Assembly (NCBI GenBank): GCA_041628225.1
Contig: JBFKPQ010000035.1
Location: 1-19,861, forward strand
Length of the DNA stretch: 19,861 nucleotides
Direction of reading: 5' to 3'
Source: JBFKPQ01 sp041628225
GTDB lineage: Bacteria > Actinomycetota > Acidimicrobiia > Spongiisociales > JAENVV01
Below are positions 7,066-13,378 of this stretch, piece by piece; the first letter of the stretch is position 1; each line of letters opens with the position of its first letter. The position numbers and the translations under genes are program-made. The notes under the pieces are model-generated. The model searched no databases. It saw only the letters and a program-made list of their open reading frames with translations, and was not told the DNA's origin.

Positions 7066-7694
7066 GCGGCCACCGTTCCGCCGTCGATCGTGACCGACCG
7101 TTCGGCGACTCCCAGATGGGTGAGATGGGACACCACCACGACGGCGCCGGATCGGCCGATGCATCGCCGGACGAGGTTGTCGACGAGTCCCAACGCCGCC
7201 TGGTCGAGGCCGGAGTGGGGCTCGTCCAACAGCAGCAACTCTGGCTCGGTGACGAGCAGGCGAGCCAGATCGGCGCGACGAACCATGCCCTGGCTGGACT
7301 CGGATACGCGTCGCTGCGAGGCGGCGGCCAAGCCGACGAGCTCCAATGCCTTGGAGGGTGAGATCGCGACGGCGGGTGCGAGGTCGGCGATCAGCTCGAG
7401 GTTCTCGAGCAACGTCAGGTCGGAGTAGAGAGCCGGCTGGTGGGCGACCAGCCCGATGCGCGGTCTGACCGCTTCGGCCGAGCTCGTACCCAGTTCGGCG
7501 CCGAGCACGTGGCCGGTCCCTCCGGCGGGTCGGAGCAGGGTGGCGAACACCCGGAGCAGGGTCGATTTGCCGGCTCCGTTGGGGCCCCGCAGGGCGACGA
7601 CCTCACCGCGGTTCACCGTCATGTCGATGTTTCGGAGCACGGGTTGGTCGCCGTAGGCGACGGCGACGTCGTGCAGGGTGATGAGCGGCTCCAC
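7062..7694 (-). CDS. ccmA: Haem exporter ATP-binding subunit CcmA
   Basis: ABC ATPase of 210 residues with the GTG at 7692-7694 as start. It has Walker A G-P-N-G-A-G-K-S-T (37-45), Q-loop context L-V-A-H-Q-P-A-L-Y, a signature region S-S-Q-G-M-V-R-R that departs from LSGGQ in the way CcmA usually does, Walker B L-L-L-L-D-E-P-H-S-G-L-D, and an H-loop V-V-S-H. CcmA powers the CcmABCD complex that frees holo-CcmE. An in-frame GTG nine codons further upstream (7719-7721) lies inside a perfect hairpin and its extra residues do not fit the family. A -10-like TACACT sits 8 nt before the GTG at 7694, so a leaderless or near-leaderless transcript for the whole operon is likely. This is the first gene of the operon. 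Confidence 0.95.
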   Translation of the reverse strand: MEPLITLHDVAVAYGDQPVLRNIDMTVNRGEVVALRGPNGAGKSTLLRVFATLLRPAGGTGHVLGAELGTSSAEAVRPRIGLVAHQPALYSDLTLLENLELIADLAPAVAISPSKALELVGLAAASQRRVSESSQGMVRRADLARLLVTEPELLLLDEPHSGLDQAALGLVDNLVRRCIGRSGAVVVVSHLTHLGVAERSVTIDGGTVAA

Positions 7695-7702
7695 GGAGAG
7701 GC

Positions 7703-7708
7703 AGTGTA
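7703..7708 (-). promoter_or_regulatory. Putative -10 element of the ccm operon
   Basis: TACACT on the minus strand ends 8 nt before the ccmA GTG at 7694. Initiation would fall at or 1-2 nt before that codon, leaving no room for a Shine-Dalgarno site. The -35 position falls inside the hairpin arm at 7720-7732 and shows no good match to TTGACA. Confidence 0.4.
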
Positions 7709-7719
7709 GGAAGCCGCTC

Positions 7720-7750
7720 ACGGGGAGCCCGCACCGGGCGGGCTCCCCGT
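7720..7750. terminator. Perfect 13-bp hairpin after the small secreted gene
   Basis: ACGGGGAGCCCGC (7720-7732), loop ACCGG (7733-7737), then its exact reverse complement (7738-7750). The stem is uninterrupted and GC-rich. It begins 8 bp beyond the TGA of the minus-strand secreted gene, the right place for an intrinsic terminator separating it from the ccm operon. On neither strand does a clear T-run follow, as is common for high-GC actinobacterial terminators. It also abuts the ccmA promoter region. Confidence 0.7.
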
Positions 7751-7757
7751 GGGTGGA

Positions 7758-8174
7758 TCAGTGGTTGGGAATCAGGGGGCAGAGGAACGTGTTGGACGTG
7801 TCCCCTTCACCGATGACGACCCAGCCATACGTCTCGGCTGCGGCGAGCGCCGCGTACGACGTGATCACATGACCGTCGGGGAAGTACATCGTCTTCGTGA
7901 CCTCGGTCGGGATCCACCGGCCGCCGTTGTAGGCCTTGTTGCCCGGAGCGGCTTCGGCCACGGGGTTCTGGCCTGGGACCATGAACAACTTGTCGAAGTT
8001 GTGGGTCTTGCCGTTGAAGGGCAGCGGGTTGAGCAGCACCGTTCCGAGCAGGTCGCCATCCGCCCAGATCAAATCGGGAACGATGGGCCCGTCCTCGGGC
8101 GGGGCGGCCCCGACCGGTGCGGCGACGACGACCGCCAGCAGGGCGGCGGTGGCGAGTGTGAGTAAGCGCTTCAT
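7758..8174 (-). CDS. Small secreted protein of unknown function
   Basis: A 138-residue product with a classic Sec signal peptide: M-K-R, a hydrophobic core, and a likely cut at V-G-A-A near residue 24. The mature part is about 114 residues with D-L-I-W-A-D-G-D near its start, a middle N-G-K-T-H-N-F-D-K-L-F and a single Cys near the end (C132). I do not recognise a domain. The start is the ATG at 8172-8174, preceded by a strong AAGGAGG ribosome site; the frame is open far upstream, but that part lacks any such site and reads as non-coding. It is followed by a hairpin terminator and divergent from a two-component system, so it may be a target of that regulator, which is only inference. The visible ribosome site contrasts with several neighbouring leaderless starts. 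Confidence 0.8.
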   Translation of the reverse strand: MKRLLTLATAALLAVVVAAPVGAAPPEDGPIVPDLIWADGDLLGTVLLNPLPFNGKTHNFDKLFMVPGQNPVAEAAPGNKAYNGGRWIPTEVTKTMYFPDGHVITSYAALAAAETYGWVVIGEGDTSNTFLCPLIPNH

Positions 8175-8397
8175 GGGTCCTCCTTGGTGAGAAGCGTCGA
8201 GGTCCACTGTGCAGACGGCGCATGAACCGCCCGGGTCGCTCCGGTGAACAGCCGGGGAACGTTCCGCAGAGCAAGACGCGTCCGGTCTCGAATCGGTCGA
8301 GTAGGTGGGGCTGGCCTCGCCGGCCGGCTCGATGAACACCCGGAGAACATGGGCGGGGGCCATTGGTCTGGCGATCGGAGCGCCGTACGATGGCGGT
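8175..8397. promoter_or_regulatory. Divergent intergenic region between secreted gene and response regulator
   Basis: This 223-bp stretch is the largest gap in the window. It holds the ribosome site of the secreted gene (at 8179-8187), a 10-bp palindrome GGAACGTTCC at 8256-8265, an inverted repeat CTCGA-N5-TCGAG at 8287-8301, and the promoter of the response regulator at its right end. A promoter for the secreted gene must lie here but I could not fix one. Either palindrome could be an operator; neither is proven. Confidence 0.5.
8363..8391 (+). promoter_or_regulatory. Putative promoter of the two-component operon (leaderless layout)
   Basis: TTGGTC (8363-8368), a 17-bp spacer, then TACGAT (8386-8391), exactly 6 nt before the ATG at 8398. 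Initiation would coincide with the A of the start codon. There is no ribosome site in the 6-nt interval. Confidence 0.5.
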
Positions 8398-9093
8398 ATG
8401 GCAGAGGAATCGCGCCGTGTCCTGGTCGTCGACGACGAGCCAACCATCCGTGATGTGGTGACCCGTTACCTCGAGCGGGATGGCTTTCGCGTCACCGCGG
8501 CGGGTACGGGACCCGAAGCGCTGGCGGCGATCGGCGATGTTCGCCCCGACCTCATCGTGCTCGATCTGATGTTGCCAGGAATCAGTGGCATCGAGATCCT
8601 CGGCGAGGTTCGCAAATCGAGCGACGTCCCGATCATCGTCCTGACGGCTCGCGCCGATGAGACCGATCGCGTCACGGGTCTCGAGCTGGGCGCCGACGAC
8701 TATGTGGTCAAACCGTTCTCACCACGGGAGCTGGCGGCTCGGGTCCGGTCGGTGTTGCGTCGCGCCGCGCCCACCCCACCAGCTGAGCGGCCGGTGATGA
8801 CATTCGACGACCTGGTGATCGACCCGGCGGCTCGCGAAGTGCGACTGGCGGGCGACATCGTCGATCTCACCGCCCGCGAGTTCGACCTGCTCGCTTTCCT
8901 GGCGGCGTCACCACGCCAGGTGTTCTCTCGCGCCCAGCTCTTGCACCACGTGTGGGACTCGTCGCCGGACTGGCAGGACCCTTCGACGGTCACCGTGCAC
9001 GTCCGGCGCCTCCGCAACAAGCTCGAGCGCGATGCCGAGCACCCCCAACGGCTCATAACGGTTCGTGGCGTCGGCTATCGGTTCGAGCCGTGA
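8398..9093 (+). CDS. OmpR/PhoB-family response regulator
   Basis: A 231-residue DNA-binding regulator. The receiver domain (about 6-118) has the acidic pocket D12-D13, phosphoacceptor D56 in V-L-D-L-M-L-P-G, T83 and K105 (V-K-P-F). A linker with P-T-P-P-A-E-R-P leads to an OmpR-type winged helix (about 130-231) with L-T-A-R-E-F-D-L-L, V-T-V-H-V-R-R-L-R-N-K-L-E and the final R-G-V-G-Y-R-F-E-P. All residues needed for phosphorylation are present. The start at 8398 was chosen because the protein then begins M-A-E-E-S-R-R-V-L-V-V-D-D and a -10-like TACGAT lies 6 nt upstream; the open frame upstream lacks signals. The stop overlaps the kinase start (GTGA). The exact subfamily (MtrA, RegX3, PrrA and others) cannot be told from sequence alone. 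Confidence 0.96.
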   Translation: MAEESRRVLVVDDEPTIRDVVTRYLERDGFRVTAAGTGPEALAAIGDVRPDLIVLDLMLPGISGIEILGEVRKSSDVPIIVLTARADETDRVTGLELGADDYVVKPFSPRELAARVRSVLRRAAPTPPAERPVMTFDDLVIDPAAREVRLAGDIVDLTAREFDLLAFLAASPRQVFSRAQLLHHVWDSSPDWQDPSTVTVHVRRLRNKLERDAEHPQRLITVRGVGYRFEP

Positions 9094-10247
9094 CCCGCCT
9101 CGCCGGCGCCGTCGTGGCGCTCGTCGCCGTGTGGTTGATCGTCAGTGAACTGGCGATGCAGCCGACCGGGTCGGACCGCGTGGCGCTGTACGGCATTTTC
9201 GGGACGGTCACCGTGGCGACGGTGCTGGCCGGATGGTGGCTGCGATCGCGGCGGTTCAGCAAGCTCGGCACGGCGCTGCGGGTCGTGGCGTTGTCGTCGG
9301 TCGTCGTCGCCGCCTCGGCGGTGGCGGTGTCGGCGCTGTCGATGTTCATCAACACCCACGATCTGAACCTCGTGCTCATCGCACTCGGACTCGGCGTGGC
9401 GCTGGCGCTTGCACTGGCCGTGTCCGTGACGAGTTCGATCACCGCCGACCTCGATCGTCTCGCGGCCGCGGCGGCGGCCGTAGGCGCCGGCGACCTGGCA
9501 GTGCGGACGGGCATCGACCGCCCCGATGAGATCGGGGACGCGGCCCGCACCGTCGACGAAATGATCGAGCGTCTCGCGGCGCTCGACGCGGAACGGACGA
9601 GGGATGAGGCGGCTCGCAAGGACTTCCTCGCGGCGGTCAGCCATGACCTCCGCACTCCGCTGGCGGCACTCCGGGCGGGTATCGAAGCGTTGGAAGATGA
9701 CATGGTCGACGATCCGGGGCGGCTCTACAAGGCGCTGTCCTCCGGCATAGATGCGCTTGGCAGGCTGATCGATGATCTCTCGATGCTGGCCACGGTCGAA
9801 GCTGGTGGAGTCTCGACGGATCGCGTGGACGTGGCGGAACTCGCCGACGAAACGGTCGAGGCGATGGCCCCCGTCGCCGCCGTGCGCCAGGTGACGCTCC
9901 GCACCGAAGCGGACGGAGCCACGACGGCAACCGCCGACGCCACGGCGCTCTCGCGGGTGTTGCGCAACCTCGTGGACAACGCCATCAAGTACGGCCCCGA
10001 CGGCGGCCGTGTCGGAGTGGTGACGACTGGTGGTGTCGACCGGGTGACGGTGCGGGTGGTGGATGAGGGAGCGGGCTTCCCGACCGAGTTCCGCGCGACC
10101 GCCTTCGATCGGTTCACCCGCTACGACGCAGCTCGGTCGTCGGAAGGATCGGGACTGGGGCTGGCGATCGCACGTGGTGTCGTGGAGGCGCACGGCGGTG
10201 AGATCTGGATCGCCGACGACGGCGTGGCGTTCTGGATCCCTGCCTGA
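9090..10247 (+). CDS. Four-TM sensor histidine kinase
   Basis: With the GTG at 9090 overlapping the regulator's TGA, the product has 385 residues. Four TM helices (about 5-22, 32-50, 64-86, 92-112) are joined by very short loops, so no separate external sensor domain is present. A HAMP-like region (about 113-165) follows, then the HisKA box D-F-L-A-A-V-S-H-D-L-R-T-P-L with H185, and the ATPase domain with N-L-V-D-N-A-I-K-Y-G (N293, N297), D-E-G-A-G-F and G-S-G-L-G-L-A-I-A-R. It ends soon after the G2 box, as is usual. It should phosphorylate the coupled response regulator. The design resembles kinases that sense membrane state or rely on a partner protein. The frame is open to 8952 but that part overlaps the regulator gene and is shadow. 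Confidence 0.95.
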   Translation: MTRLAGAVVALVAVWLIVSELAMQPTGSDRVALYGIFGTVTVATVLAGWWLRSRRFSKLGTALRVVALSSVVVAASAVAVSALSMFINTHDLNLVLIALGLGVALALALAVSVTSSITADLDRLAAAAAAVGAGDLAVRTGIDRPDEIGDAARTVDEMIERLAALDAERTRDEAARKDFLAAVSHDLRTPLAALRAGIEALEDDMVDDPGRLYKALSSGIDALGRLIDDLSMLATVEAGGVSTDRVDVAELADETVEAMAPVAAVRQVTLRTEADGATTATADATALSRVLRNLVDNAIKYGPDGGRVGVVTTGGVDRVTVRVVDEGAGFPTEFRATAFDRFTRYDAARSSEGSGLGLAIARGVVEAHGGEIWIADDGVAFWIPA

Positions 10248-10772
10248 TTACTTGCGGAGCCCCCGGCTGTTCAGGCGGGTCAGCTCGACGGTCTTGACGG
10301 ATTCCGCCGTGACGAAGGCCTCAGGATCCAGATCCTGCACGACGGCCGATACGTGGGAAAAGCGCCGGCGCGGTATGACGCTGAAGACGATGCGTACCGA
10401 ACCGCTCAGCCCCTCACCGGTGACCTCGGTGGCGCCGTAGCCGGCCGACCGAAGCGGATCGGCCAGCGACGGGTTGTCGGCCGGGCTGATGATACGGACC
10501 AGTGTCTTCCCGAGCCCGATCCAACCTTCGATGGTTCCGCCCAGTGCCGTGCCGGCCGCGAACCCTCCAGCAAAGGCGACCATGCGAATCGGACTGTCGA
10601 GGTTGGACAGGACTTGTGCCGCCGCCACCACCCAGACGAGCGATTCGAAGAAGCCGAGCAGGGCGGCGAGACCCCGCCGGCCCTGGACGAGCATGACGAT
10701 CCGAATGGTGCCAAGCGTCTGATCGGTCAGACGCATGACGAAGATCAGCAGCGCCCCCAGGAAGGTGCTCAT
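10248..10772 (-). CDS. UPF0316 membrane protein (DUF5698/DUF2179)
   Basis: A 174-residue protein with about three N-terminal TM helices and a soluble C-terminal domain. The pattern R-x-x-D-Q-T-L-G-T-I-R-I-V-M (14-27), L-L-G-F-F-E-S-L-V-W (38-47), Q-V-L-S-N-L-D (53-59) and A-G-G-F-A-A-G-T (68-75) is that of the UPF0316 (YebE) family. The tail from about 88 fits the small DUF2179 domain (G-Y-G-A-T-E-V-T-G-E-G, then V-P-R-R-R-F-type and D-P-E-A-F-V-T). The family has no firmly assigned function; the DUF2179 domain is thought to be ligand-binding in related proteins. The ATG is 4 bp after the desaturase stop, so the two are likely co-transcribed. Its TAA touches the TGA of the convergent kinase gene with no base between. 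Confidence 0.9.
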   Translation of the reverse strand: MSTFLGALLIFVMRLTDQTLGTIRIVMLVQGRRGLAALLGFFESLVWVVAAAQVLSNLDSPIRMVAFAGGFAAGTALGGTIEGWIGLGKTLVRIISPADNPSLADPLRSAGYGATEVTGEGLSGSVRIVFSVIPRRRFSHVSAVVQDLDPEAFVTAESVKTVELTRLNSRGLRK

Positions 10773-10776
10773 GGGC

Positions 10777-11679
10777 TCAGGAGGTAGCCAGCCCGTACCG
10801 CCGCTCGAACGCTTCGGCCTGCCGAGCGGTGGCGGCCGGGATCGCCATGATCTTCTCTTGGAGTTCCTGGGCGCGTGTCGTCAGTCCGGTGAGCGATTCG
10901 ATCTTCCAATCGCGCAGGAGGGGGACCAGCACCCGGTCGTGATGCACGCGCATGTTGTACACCCCGGCTTTGGCCATCTCGACCGCCCGCCGCATGTACT
11001 TCGGCATGCCGACCCCCGGCATCTTGAAGTTGGCGAGGACGTCGTGGATCTCCTCGAGCACCGTCGAAGGGTCTTGTTCGAGCATCGCCGAGATCGCACC
11101 CCGATAGAACATGAAGTGATGGTTTTCGTCTGCGGCCACGCGGCTCATGAGCTCGTAGGCCACTTCGTCGTCGGTGATCTTGCCGGCGTTCCGGTGCGAC
11201 ACGCGCGTTGCCAACTCTTGGGCGGCCGTGTAGACGAAGATGGCCACGGGGTTGGGGAGGCCGGTGGAGTAACCCGTTTCCATGGTGGCGAGCCGGTCGT
11301 CTTCGAGTTCGCGGGGGTCGCAGTTGCGCGACGTGAGCAGATAGCTGCGAATGGCGATGGCGTGCTGGCCTTCTTCGGCCGTCCAGAGATGATTCCATTC
11401 CGACAGCACCTCGTGGTCCTTCGAGTGCGCCTCGATCTCGGCGTGGTAGTAGGGGAGGTTGTCCTCGGTGAGGAGGTTCAGCACGAGCGACGTGCGCGCC
11501 TCAGGTGACAGCGTGCATTGCGACTCGTCCCAGGGGTCGTCGCGGTAGTTGCGTCCGCGTTCCCATGGAACGATCTCGTGGGCGTACCAGTGTTCGCGGC
11601 GCTCCCGATGCTGGTCCATCAGCTCGCGAATGGCAGGTCCGACGGACTCCAGGAGTTCGAAATGCTGACTGGCGGCCAC
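10777..11679 (-). CDS. Soluble acyl-ACP desaturase, DesA type
   Basis: A 300-residue diiron protein of the fatty acid desaturase type 2 family (PF03405), like mycobacterial DesA1/DesA2 and plant stearoyl-ACP desaturase. All metal ligands are visible: E72 (L-T-E-D-N-L-P-Y-Y), E103/H106 (E-E-G-Q-H), E155 (A-A-Q-E-L-A-T) and E185/H188 (D-E-N-H-H). It should introduce a double bond in acyl chains on acyl carrier protein, using ferredoxin-type reductants, in the cytoplasm. The start is the GTG at 11677-11679 with AGAGGGAG about 6 nt upstream, unlike the leaderless neighbours. A -10-like TAGGGT at 11709-11714 would give a leader of about 23 nt. It lies between the PqqB-like gene (41 bp upstream) and the UPF0316 gene (4 bp downstream). 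Regioselectivity cannot be predicted. Confidence 0.94.
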   Translation of the reverse strand: MAASQHFELLESVGPAIRELMDQHRERREHWYAHEIVPWERGRNYRDDPWDESQCTLSPEARTSLVLNLLTEDNLPYYHAEIEAHSKDHEVLSEWNHLWTAEEGQHAIAIRSYLLTSRNCDPRELEDDRLATMETGYSTGLPNPVAIFVYTAAQELATRVSHRNAGKITDDEVAYELMSRVAADENHHFMFYRGAISAMLEQDPSTVLEEIHDVLANFKMPGVGMPKYMRRAVEMAKAGVYNMRVHHDRVLVPLLRDWKIESLTGLTTRAQELQEKIMAIPAATARQAEAFERRYGLATS

Positions 11680-11708
11680 GGCGGCTCCCTCTTCTGTGCG
11701 ACGCGGTC

Positions 11709-11714
11709 ACCCTA
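11709..11714 (-). promoter_or_regulatory. Candidate -10 element of the desaturase gene
   Basis: TAGGGT on the minus strand in the 41-bp gap, 29 nt before the GTG. It would give a leader carrying the AGAGGGAG ribosome site. The -35 side falls in the end of the PqqB-like gene; no clear match seen. Confidence 0.3.
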
Positions 11715-11720
11715 CCCGGC

Positions 11721-12521
11721 TCAGACGACGAACCGCATGCCATCGGCCGCGATCCGAAACCCAGCGGCCACGACCTCCGCCGCTTCTGGGCTCGCCGGGT
11801 CGGCGACCGGATTCGTATGGTTGAGATGGGTCAGCACGATGCGATCGGCCAGGTGGGAGAACCGCTGGAGCGTGTCGATCACCGGAGGGTGGGGGACCTC
11901 GGCGACAGACCGGTTTCCGAGCACCTCGTCGGGCGACCAGAACGTCGCGTCCAGGAAAGCGAGCTCGTGCGCAGCGATCACCGCTTCGGCCTCCGGCCAG
12001 GCGTCCCACCGGTCGATGTCCGGGAGATAGAGCACGGACCCTTCGACCGAGATGGCGACCGTGTCGGTGTAGTCGGCCCGATGGGGAACCGGGATCAGCT
12101 CGAACTGCACACCGGCCAGCGAAACCCGTGATGCCGTGGCCATCGTCGCCAGGCGGCTGGTCACGATGTCGCGCCATGGCTGGTTGGCCTCGAGGAACGA
12201 GAGCATCGACGGTGTGACGATGAGCGGGAGTTCCTGCGCGTTGGCGGCCTCCTTCCCGAACTGCAGGAGGCCCGCGTAGTGCCCCATGTGCCCATGCGTG
12301 ATCGCCAGGCCGGCCAACGCCGATTCGCCGAGGAGGGCCAGCTGGTGCCGGATGTCAGGCGAGACGTCGAGCAAGACTGCGCCGGCTTCGGTCAGCACGG
12401 CCAGGCTAGAAGCCGTTCTCGTCGGGACAAGACCGCCGGCGGCGCTCACCGGGTGGCTGGACCCGAGCTGAGGAACGCCGCCATCTTGGGCGGATCCGAG
12501 GACGACGAACTCGAGTGGCAT
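11721..12521 (-). CDS. PqqB-like metallo-beta-lactamase-fold hydrolase
   Basis: With the ATG at 12519-12521 the product has 266 residues. It opens with V-L-G-S-A-Q-D-G-G-V-P-Q, the signature start of PqqB and its relatives, and has the metal motif H76-G-H78-M-G-H81-Y-A-G-L, in which Gly replaces the Asp of the classical HxHxDH. Later candidate ligands include P-V-P-H-R-A-D, F-L-D-A-T-F and T-H-L-N-H. The Gly variant is, as I recall, common in this PqqB-like branch, so it need not mean loss of activity. No pqqA, C, D or E lies nearby, so a role in PQQ synthesis is unsupported. An in-frame GTG three codons upstream (12528-12530) overlaps a -10-like TATCGT, so the ATG is preferred. It is first in a unit with the desaturase and UPF0316 genes. 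Confidence 0.85.
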   Translation of the reverse strand: MPLEFVVLGSAQDGGVPQLGSSHPVSAAGGLVPTRTASSLAVLTEAGAVLLDVSPDIRHQLALLGESALAGLAITHGHMGHYAGLLQFGKEAANAQELPLIVTPSMLSFLEANQPWRDIVTSRLATMATASRVSLAGVQFELIPVPHRADYTDTVAISVEGSVLYLPDIDRWDAWPEAEAVIAAHELAFLDATFWSPDEVLGNRSVAEVPHPPVIDTLQRFSHLADRIVLTHLNHTNPVADPASPEAAEVVAAGFRIAADGMRFVV

Positions 12522-12528
12522 GCCCGCC

Positions 12529-12534
12529 ACGATA
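12529..12534 (-). promoter_or_regulatory. Putative -10 element of the PqqB-like gene
   Basis: TATCGT on the minus strand ends 7 nt before the ATG at 12521. With a 17-bp spacer the -35 position reads GCGACA, four of six matches to TTGACA. Layout suggests a leaderless or nearly leaderless mRNA. Confidence 0.45.
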
Positions 12535-12571
12535 CGGATGTGGCCATGGTTTGTCGCCGTCGTGGTCTGGG

Positions 12572-12577
12572 TAAGCT
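12572..12577 (+). promoter_or_regulatory. Putative -10 element of the coiled-coil membrane protein gene
   Basis: TAAGCT lies exactly 6 nt (CCCGCC) before the ATG at 12584, so initiation would coincide with the start codon. The divergent PqqB-like promoter lies 38 bp away in the same 62-bp interval. The -35 match is weak. Confidence 0.4.
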
Positions 12578-12583
12578 CCCGCC

Positions 12584-13378
12584 ATGAACCCTCGTCCTCG
12601 GCTCGGCGCCGTCCTGCTCGTCGTCGGAACGGTCGGTGTCGTCGTCGGCATCGTCGGAGGGCTGCTCGGCGCGGTGCTCGTCGGTCAGTTCGCCGATGAC
12701 GCCCAGGAGACCCTGGCGGTGACCACCGTCGCTCTCGATGCTGCCCAGGAGACCGTGGTCGTCGCCGGCGATGCGCTGGCGGACCTGTCCGGAACCGTGG
12801 CCACGGTGGGGACGGCTTCGCTGTCCGTGTCGACCTCGCTGGACGACTCCCAGGAGCTGGTCGCCGAGGTGGCGCGCATCACCGGGGAGGATCTTCCGGC
12901 AAGCATCGAAGCGATGGACGCCTCCATGCCGGCGTTGATTCGGGTGGCGTCGGTGGTGGACGGCACGTTGCGAGCCGCGGCGTTCTTCGGTGTCGACTAC
13001 GACCCGGAACAACCGTTCGATGAGGCCCTGCGCACCCTCGACGCGTCGTTCGACGGGATCCCGGACCGCCTCCGCCGTCAGGCCGAGTTGCTCGATGAGT
13101 CATCGGGCGACATCGCAGATATCGCGACCACGGCTCGCCAGCTCAGCCGCGACATGACCGGTCTGAGCGCCCAACTCGCGGCCACGACCGAACTCGTCGA
13201 CGACTACGAGACGACCGCTCGTCAGGCCAACGACCTCGTCGAGCAGATCGCGTTCGATCTCGATCGTCGGGCTCGACTGGCACAGGTCATGTTGGTGTTG
13301 GGGGGTCTGGTCTTTGCGGCGTCGCAACTGACGACCCTGTATGTGGGTTGGCTGCTGCGAGGCGACGTCGCCGGGTGA
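12584..13378 (+). CDS. Membrane protein with long helical external domain, unknown function
   Basis: A 264-residue protein I do not recognise. Residues 8-33 form one TM helix, about 232-258 a second, and the roughly 200 residues between are almost wholly helical, rich in Ala/Asp/Glu/Thr with repeated D-A-A-Q-E-T, T-T-A-R-Q and D-D-Y-E-T-T-A-R-Q-A-N-D-L-V-E-Q segments typical of coiled coils or a helical bundle. A short non-helical piece (F-F-G-V-D-Y-D-P-E-Q-P-F) divides it near 145-158. With both ends in the membrane the domain should form an antiparallel bundle outside the cell, like sensor domains of chemoreceptors or certain scaffold proteins, but no signalling domain is attached. The start follows a -10-like element by 6 nt. 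The 3' end overlaps the convergent Lgt-like gene by 92 bp. Confidence 0.8.
   Translation: MNPRPRLGAVLLVVGTVGVVVGIVGGLLGAVLVGQFADDAQETLAVTTVALDAAQETVVVAGDALADLSGTVATVGTASLSVSTSLDDSQELVAEVARITGEDLPASIEAMDASMPALIRVASVVDGTLRAAAFFGVDYDPEQPFDEALRTLDASFDGIPDRLRRQAELLDESSGDIADIATTARQLSRDMTGLSAQLAATTELVDDYETTARQANDLVEQIAFDLDRRARLAQVMLVLGGLVFAASQLTTLYVGWLLRGDVAG

Noticed and set aside
7066..7164. N-terminal extension of CcmB
   Set aside because: It would overlap ccmA by about 100 bp with basic low-complexity sequence; the ATG at 7065 fits the family start.
8256..8265. GGAAC as an ECF sigma factor -35 element
   Set aside because: No matching -10 element at 16-19 bp could be settled on either strand, so only the palindrome itself is reported.
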